Shown: piece after piece, positions 15,683 through 19,779 of the stretch | Layout of the letters: each line of letters opens with the position of its first letter | Numbering within the stretch: the first letter of the stretch is position 1 | Assembly: GCA_943353705.1 (NCBI GenBank) | Contig: CALRAY010000001.1 | Coordinates: forward strand, 1-19,779 | Length of the DNA stretch: 19,779 bases | Origin: Patescibacteria group bacterium UBA4664 | GTDB lineage: Bacteria > Patescibacteriota > Saccharimonadia > CAILAD01 > BJGX01 | Direction: 5' to 3' | Program-made: the position numbers and the translations under genes | Notes under the pieces: generated by a model | What the model was told of the DNA's origin: nothing | Seen by the model: only the letters and a program-made list of their open reading frames with translations | Databases searched by the model: none

Positions 15683-15812
15683 ATAAATTAACGCTTGACG
15701 AATTGAATAATTTAGAAAGTGTTAATAACAAGGATGTTTTACATAATTTGTTAATTAGTTTTCATAAACTTATACCTAGTGCTTTTTACCTTTATGTAAG
15801 GCTTTTAAAGTC

Positions 15813-15858
15813 TTTTACACTGTTTCCACATAGCCTATTACTATTACTACTATCTATT
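15813..15858 (+). promoter_or_regulatory. DnaA-trio unwinding element
   Basis: TTTTACACT and GTTTCCACA lie head to tail, then TAGC, then CTA-TTA-CTA-TTA-CTA-CTA (15835-15852). The complementary strand reads 3'-GAT/AAT-5', the DnaA-trio consensus 3'-[G/A]A[T/A]-5'. AT-rich DNA follows. This predicts where DnaA opens the duplex and loads on single-stranded DNA. Confidence 0.8.
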
Positions 15859-15866
15859 AAATTAAA

Positions 15867-15872
15867 TATAAT
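15867..15872 (+). promoter_or_regulatory. Possible -10 box of dnaN
   Basis: TATAAT within the AT-rich part of the unwinding region. A start near 15879 leaves about 24 bases with AGGAAAG before the dnaN TTG. The -35 (TTACTA, 17 bases upstream) is weak and is part of the trio run, so promoter and unwinding element would share sequence. Confidence 0.45.
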
Positions 15873-15902
15873 AAATAAGACAGTTAAGAAAGGAAAGTTA
15901 AA

Positions 15903-17000
15903 TTGAAAGTTGCTATAAAAGTTAAGAATTTATTAAAAGCAGTTAATATCTGCTCAAGATTAGTGAGTAGTCGATCCTCACTCGAAGTGCTGGGTAATAT
16001 TTTGATTGAAACAGATAAAAATATATTAAAACTAAGCTCTACAAATCTTGATTTAGCTATCACAACCAAGCTTGGTGCAAAGGTCGAGAAAGAAGGAAAG
16101 ATATCGATACCAGCTAAGCTACTTGGGGAATTGATTAATTCCATATCTGAAGATACTTTGCAACTCATTGCTGACGATTCAAACATGACCATCAAGGGAA
16201 GCGGTATCCATAGCCGACTAAATGGCGTATCTGCCAGTGAATTCCCTACCCTGCCGAAGCTAACTAGTACTAAATCAATCAAATTCTCCTCTGAAGAAAT
16301 TAAAAAGAGCTTCGAGAAAGTGGTCGCCAGTGTTAGTATCGACGAATCTAGGCCGGTACTGGCGGGAATATTTTTTAGTATTAGCTCCGGCCAAATGGTT
16401 CTAGCAGGCACCGATAGCTACAGATTATCTGAAATTAAAAGCAAATATGATTCCAAGGAGGATATTAGCTGCATCATCCCCGTCCGAACTGTAACGGAGC
16501 TACTTCGACTGATTTCATCGGAAGAAGTTAATGAAATAGAGATAATAATTGGCGAATCTGAAATATCTTTTATGGTTGGTGATAGCCAGCTAATATCCCA
16601 GCTTACAGAAGGTAAATACCCTGATTATCAAAAGATTATTCCAGAAAGCACTACGACCACTATCGAGTGCGATAAGGACAAGCTAGTCGAGGCAGTCAAG
16701 GTGAGCTCTGTATTCGCTAGAGAAAGCTCCCACGGAATAACACTAAAAGTAACTAAAGATGAACTAACACTAGATGCACAGATGAGCGACGTTGGTGAGA
16801 ACACCATAAAAATACCCGTAAAAAAGACCGGCAAAGATGCTTCCATAAACATAAATGCCAAATACATCACCGATATCCTATCTGTGATAAACGATAAGAC
16901 CGTAATAATTGGTATCAATGACAAGCTCGACCCGCTATTGATTAATCCTAAATCCAAGGACAATAGCGAAGTTCATATCATCATGCCACTTCGTAGCTAA
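15903..17000 (+). CDS. dnaN: DNA polymerase III beta sliding clamp
   Basis: Ring-shaped processivity clamp for replication. 365 residues, the standard size for three repeated clamp domains. It uses a TTG start (15903) preceded by AGGA eight bases upstream; no better start exists and MKVAIKVKNLLKAVNICSRLV is the natural beginning. Recognisable pieces are EVLGNILIETD, the domain-2 region SFEKVVASVSIDESRPVLAGI, TDSYRLSE, EGKYPDYQKIIP and the C-terminal VHIIMPLRS, the equivalent of the usual PMR ending. Its TAA overlaps the recF ATG by one base. Confidence 0.97.
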   Translation: MKVAIKVKNLLKAVNICSRLVSSRSSLEVLGNILIETDKNILKLSSTNLDLAITTKLGAKVEKEGKISIPAKLLGELINSISEDTLQLIADDSNMTIKGSGIHSRLNGVSASEFPTLPKLTSTKSIKFSSEEIKKSFEKVVASVSIDESRPVLAGIFFSISSGQMVLAGTDSYRLSEIKSKYDSKEDISCIIPVRTVTELLRLISSEEVNEIEIIIGESEISFMVGDSQLISQLTEGKYPDYQKIIPESTTTTIECDKDKLVEAVKVSSVFARESSHGITLKVTKDELTLDAQMSDVGENTIKIPVKKTGKDASININAKYITDILSVINDKTVIIGINDKLDPLLINPKSKDNSEVHIIMPLRS

Positions 17001-18049
17001 TGATTAAATCCATTAAATTAACAAACTTTAGGTCGCACAAAGACTTGACGGCTGATTTTGAAAATAACACAGCTATTATTGGTAAAAATGCGGCTGGCAA
17101 AACTAACATCCTAGAGGCTATTTACTACTCATTCATAACTAAGTCGTTCCGCTCTACTCAATCCTCACTAATAAATCGCGACTCAGATTTTATGAAAATA
17201 AACCTAGACTTCGGTACTGATAAAACCGATAGTATGGAGTATCGCATTAAGCAAAGCGGTAAATACACTTCTAGGACGATTACACTTAATGGCGTCAATA
17301 AGCCTGCCTCAGGTATTATTGGCCTGCAACCCATAGTAATTTTTGTGCCTGATGATGTGCGTATCATTACAGATGGCCCGTCTTTTAGGCGCAATCTTAT
17401 AAATAGTATTATCATACAGACATCCAAGGACTACCTTAGGGCCTTAAATGTGTTTCAGAAAATACTAAATCAACGCAATAGACTTCTATATAGTTTGAAA
17501 AACAGATTAACAACAAGCCGAGATCAGCTATTTGTTTATAATCTCCAGATGTCCGAACCGATAAGTGTTATATATAAATACCGCGATGACCTAATAGACT
17601 TTATGAATAAAAATATAAGCGCTAAATACTCCATGATTAGCGGCAGCCCAGACAAAGTGCATCTAGACTATTTGAATAGTCTACCTAAAGACAAGGAAGA
17701 TATTCTAAGCTCATTAGAAGCCCATACAGATGCCGATATATCGGCTGGCTTCACAATCAAAGGTCCACACAAAGACGAGCTCATAGTGTCTCTAAATGGC
17801 TTCTCGTCGAGGGATAATTTATCGCGCGGGGAAAACCGATCGCTATCACTTGCGATAAAGCTCACAGAGATAGATTACATAGATTTAAAGACTGGCAGTC
17901 CCCCACTACTTCTACTTGATGATGTTCTTAGTGAGCTTGATAGCGACAGGCAAAAGCATTTACTAGAACAGTCTAAAAAACAGCAAACCATAATCACATC
18001 AACCGAAATAGATAGTAGCATCAAGGGCTACAAGGTAATTGAAATTTAA
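17000..18049 (+). CDS. recF: DNA replication and repair protein RecF
   Basis: SMC-like ABC ATPase that helps load RecA at gaps and stalled forks with RecO and RecR. 349 residues. It starts IKSIKLTNFRSHKDL, then Walker A GKNAAGKT (28-35), followed by NILEAIYYSFITKSFR. GPHKDEL and the ABC signature LSRGENRSLSLAIKL precede Walker B LLLLDDVLSELD (DD at 307-308) with the D-loop. Start and stop both overlap neighbours by one base (TAATG), so dnaN-recF and the small downstream gene form one unit. Confidence 0.97.
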   Translation: MIKSIKLTNFRSHKDLTADFENNTAIIGKNAAGKTNILEAIYYSFITKSFRSTQSSLINRDSDFMKINLDFGTDKTDSMEYRIKQSGKYTSRTITLNGVNKPASGIIGLQPIVIFVPDDVRIITDGPSFRRNLINSIIIQTSKDYLRALNVFQKILNQRNRLLYSLKNRLTTSRDQLFVYNLQMSEPISVIYKYRDDLIDFMNKNISAKYSMISGSPDKVHLDYLNSLPKDKEDILSSLEAHTDADISAGFTIKGPHKDELIVSLNGFSSRDNLSRGENRSLSLAIKLTEIDYIDLKTGSPPLLLLDDVLSELDSDRQKHLLEQSKKQQTIITSTEIDSSIKGYKVIEI

Positions 18050-18285
18050 TGGATCATATTAAAAAAGACTTAAAAAAGTATGGCTCATTCAAGTCTAAGC
18101 TTGATGATTTATTGATAATCAAGAATGCAATAAAAAAAGCTACCAGTATAGAGCCAGAATCAGTAAGTGTTAAGAACGGAGTATTATTTATAAAGACCAA
18201 TAATAACTACGAATCTTTAGAGCTTAGGATGCAAATAGATAGATTAAAAAGTTTAACCGGCAAAGACAAAATAAAAATTTTCTAG
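18049..18285 (+). CDS. dciA: Small DciA-like (DUF721) protein, probable helicase-loading factor
   Basis: 78 residues. The pattern PESVSVKNGVLFIKTNNNYESLELRMQID, followed by a short basic end with IKIF, fits the C-terminal half of DUF721/DciA (a strand-turn-strand with SVxxGxLxI and a helix in which the family has a tryptophan or similar, then a final strand). DciA interacts with the DnaB helicase in bacteria that lack DnaC/DnaI. Position supports the call: in actinobacteria a DUF721 gene often follows recF. The start overlaps the recF TAA by one base. The protein is short for the family and similarity is only by eye, so this is a moderate call. Its TAG shares the CTAG palindrome with the stop of the opposite gene. 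Confidence 0.55.
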   Translation: MDHIKKDLKKYGSFKSKLDDLLIIKNAIKKATSIEPESVSVKNGVLFIKTNNNYESLELRMQIDRLKSLTGKDKIKIF

Positions 18286-18977
18286 AGGTTTTTTGCTTCT
18301 TTTGGAGTCCATACTATCTGGTAGTCATTCGGATTAATACCATTGTCTCTGAGGTATTTTAGAGCCTCATTCTTATAAGCTAGTATAGTAGCCTTATCTT
18401 CAAAATTAAATTTGTCTAGCAGTAATATAATATTTAGTTTTAAACCCTTACCCTTTGAATCTAATTCTGATAGTAGAGTGTACTCGATTGCAAAATTGTC
18501 TGAATATTTCGGCAATATATTAATCGCTGGATCATCGATGTTGCCTACGTCAGTATCGTTTATTTGCTTTTTCTTCTCGCTATCACTTAATTGCCCATAC
18601 GGAGTAAAGGCACCCTGGAATTCATATTTTATGTATTTAATATTCTGCCCATCCTTGGATTTAATATTACTAAGCTCAATTTGGTATTTTTTAGCCTGGT
18701 TAATATTAGATACAAATAAAACTAATTGACCTTTATTTATTTGAGCACTTATAGATAGCCCTTCGGTTGCGAGCATTTGCTTGCTTAGATCTATATTAGC
18801 TAAGTCCTTATTGAAATTAAATTTTACCTGCCCTGAACCGCCATTAATTTTACTATTGGGGGCTGGGTTAATGTTTAGAACTTGGAAGAAAAAGTTTATA
18901 TATATAACCCAAGCTGAAATTAAAATTATCACAATTATTACGATAATCCATATTGCTGCTTTCTTGTAAGATTCCAT
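18282..18977 (-). CDS. Membrane-anchored protein with Ig-like domain, unknown function
   Basis: 231 residues. A short basic start and one strongly hydrophobic helix (about 8-31, rich in Ile/Val) make it a signal anchor with the bulk outside. Residues about 35-120 look like a bacterial Ig-like domain (Big_5-like: LNINPAPNSKINGGSGQVKFNFNKDL, then strands to IKYIKYEFQGAF). A linker rich in Lys and Asp follows, then an alpha/beta C-terminal part (FAIEYTLLSELDSKGKGLKLNIILL and FEDKATILAYKNEALKYLRDNGINPNDYQIVW). I do not recognise that last part. The ATG overlaps the stop of the CHAP hydrolase gene by one base, so both belong to one leftward operon and may work together at the wall. Confidence 0.7.
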   Translation of the reverse strand: MESYKKAAIWIIVIIVIILISAWVIYINFFFQVLNINPAPNSKINGGSGQVKFNFNKDLANIDLSKQMLATEGLSISAQINKGQLVLFVSNINQAKKYQIELSNIKSKDGQNIKYIKYEFQGAFTPYGQLSDSEKKKQINDTDVGNIDDPAINILPKYSDNFAIEYTLLSELDSKGKGLKLNIILLLDKFNFEDKATILAYKNEALKYLRDNGINPNDYQIVWTPKEAKNL

Positions 18978-19779
18978 TATTTAGCTCCTTTCGGTGTGCC
19001 ATATCCGCTGATGTAGTCGGCATTATAGTTTTCCTGGGTCTTCTCTTTTAGGCTATTAGACTCATTGCCGCCAATAGTGGTGAATTTAAGCCCGTCGACA
19101 CTAACTACGATATTAACATGGCTTTCGAATGGTTTTTTACCCTCTTTGTAAATAGCTATATCGCCAGGCTGGGGTACATACCCGCTTCTAGCAGGGTGGA
19201 ATGTACCAGCATTTTCAAAGTAAGATCTAACCGATGCTACGGCTGGAATATAATAACCATTCTCCCCTGCACCACCGGTAAATGGAGCCCCAGCCTGTTT
19301 TAATACATAGCTAACAAAGGCAGCACACCAAGGAATTTTCTCGGTTCCTAGAATATATTTCTGTCCGCCCACGTTTGGTCCAGTAGCAAGTTCTGTTCTT
19401 GCTACCTCCACAACACTAGTTGTCGAACCAGATTCAACAGTTGCCCCACAGCTACTTGAGGACGTTGAACCTGAAGAGCTACTTGCCGATGGAGCGGTAG
19501 TTCCACTGAATTCATCAAATATCTTTTTAGCATTTGCTTTTCTTACAATCGAGGTAGCCGCCCTGAGTCGTTCGGCTGGCTTCTCGTATTGGTACAAGAA
19601 CAGATCCGAAGCTTCTTCGATAGTTTTGGTGTCTTTCATTTTCTGATATAAGCCCTTATATACACCCACGGTCATTTCATTCCAGAGGTAATCAAGCTGA
19701 ATTCCTAGATCTCCACCCTTCTTTCCATTTTTTGCAGCCCAGTCTCTAAGCCCTTGCTTTAAACTTTTACTAGTAAATT
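18977..19779 (-). CDS. Cell-wall hydrolase: phage-tail-lysozyme-like plus CHAP domain (partial, N-terminus off right edge)
   Basis: The frame is open from the right edge. The ATG at 19675 is internal, because 34 complete codons before it continue a clear phage tail lysozyme-type domain: LRDWAAK, then GIQLDYLWNE, TVGVYKGLYQKMK, IEEASDLFLYQYEKP and ERLRAATSIVRK. Numbering from that Met, a Ser-rich linker (about 58-77) leads to a CHAP domain with catalytic Cys117 in PWCAAFVSYVLKQAG, QPGDIAIY, His186 in SHVNIVV and Asn204 in GGNESN. CHAP enzymes are amidases or endopeptidases acting on peptidoglycan; the first domain is muramidase-like, so the protein may cut both strand types. It is coupled to the membrane protein that follows. 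Such enzymes occur in phage tails and in secretion or conjugation machines; nothing else phage-like is seen here. Confidence 0.88.
   Translation of the reverse strand, partial: FTSKSLKQGLRDWAAKNGKKGGDLGIQLDYLWNEMTVGVYKGLYQKMKDTKTIEEASDLFLYQYEKPAERLRAATSIVRKANAKKIFDEFSGTTAPSASSSSGSTSSSSCGATVESGSTTSVVEVARTELATGPNVGGQKYILGTEKIPWCAAFVSYVLKQAGAPFTGGAGENGYYIPAVASVRSYFENAGTFHPARSGYVPQPGDIAIYKEGKKPFESHVNIVVSVDGLKFTTIGGNESNSLKEKTQENYNADYISGYGTPKGAK

Larger units (their letters stand above)
15618..15902 (+). other. oriC: Replication origin oriC (dnaA-dnaN intergenic region)
   Basis: A 285-base AT-rich gap between dnaA and dnaN. It has a perfect DnaA box TGTGGATAA (15623-15631, minus orientation), a TTATTCACA box (15674-15682) and weaker single-mismatch sites near 15635-15643 and 15737-15745. 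At the right end two tandem box-like 9-mers (15813-15821 and 15822-15830) are followed by a short GC cluster and six DnaA-trio triplets (15835-15852), then AT-rich DNA (15853-15880). This order matches the basal unwinding element of B. subtilis. A 94-codon open frame crosses the region but has no family resemblance and is considered chance. Confidence 0.87.

Noticed and set aside
15622..15906. 94-codon open frame between dnaA and dnaN
   Set aside because: It lies across DnaA boxes and the trio run, has skewed composition from AT-rich DNA, no family resemblance and no convincing ribosome site; best seen as origin DNA.
1..19779. Alternative genetic code (TGA as glycine, as in some other CPR groups, or TAG recoding)
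   Set aside because: TGA ends wzm and the small anchored protein at overlaps with real starts, and TAG ends yidC, manC and others; the standard code explains all genes but fcl.

Overview
This window most likely comes from a member of the Patescibacteria (CPR), and Saccharibacteria (TM7) is my best guess. The reasons are the very dense gene packing with start/stop overlaps, the reduced versions of several proteins (short DciA-like protein, Jag without its N-terminal domain, minimal YidC), the gram-positive style cell-surface genes (VanW family, CHAP hydrolase, signal-anchored secreted proteins) and an AT-leaning base composition. TAA, TAG and TGA all end genes here, so the code is the standard bacterial one. 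The window contains the dnaA end of the chromosome and a convincing oriC. Taxonomy is inference from style, not from a marker search.

Layout. (1) 1-2994, minus strand: a polysaccharide ABC exporter (Wzt-type ATPase running off the left edge, and Wzm permease), preceded by a GDP-L-fucose synthase gene interrupted by one in-frame amber codon. (2) 3033-7895, minus strand: a secreted transglycosylase-like protein, a small membrane-anchored protein and a secreted subtilase. The first and the last carry nearly the same C-terminal half: two Ig-like modules and a three-site mannose-binding (bulb-type) lectin. (3) 7962-10771, plus strand: a mannose-1-phosphate guanylyltransferase, then a VanW-family membrane protein. 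(4) 10772-14097, minus strand: the conserved cluster rpmH-rnpA-yidD-yidC-jag-mnmE. (5) 14098-18285, plus strand: dnaA, oriC, dnaN, recF and a short DciA/DUF721-like gene. (6) 18282-19779, minus strand: a phage-tail-lysozyme/CHAP cell-wall hydrolase running off the right edge, and a membrane-anchored Ig-like protein.

How the parts may work together. Genes 1-9000 look like one surface module. GDP-mannose is made by ManC and is the precursor of GDP-fucose (the last step is the fcl product; gmd is not in the window). Wzm/Wzt would export a glycan. Two secreted enzymes, one likely acting on peptidoglycan and one on protein, share a mannose-type lectin tail that could hold them on this glycan or on a partner cell. 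That functional link is inference. The right half is the standard replication-origin neighbourhood. The 15618-15902 gap holds DnaA boxes followed by a run of DnaA-trio triplets in the order known from the Bacillus subtilis unwinding element.

Promoters. Several -10 boxes sit exactly or almost exactly one initiation distance from the start codon (manC, the subtilase, the small membrane protein, rpmH), which predicts leaderless or nearly leaderless mRNAs. I found no convincing rho-independent terminators, tRNAs, rRNAs, CRISPR arrays or insertion sequences. The longest non-coding stretch is the 285-base oriC gap.
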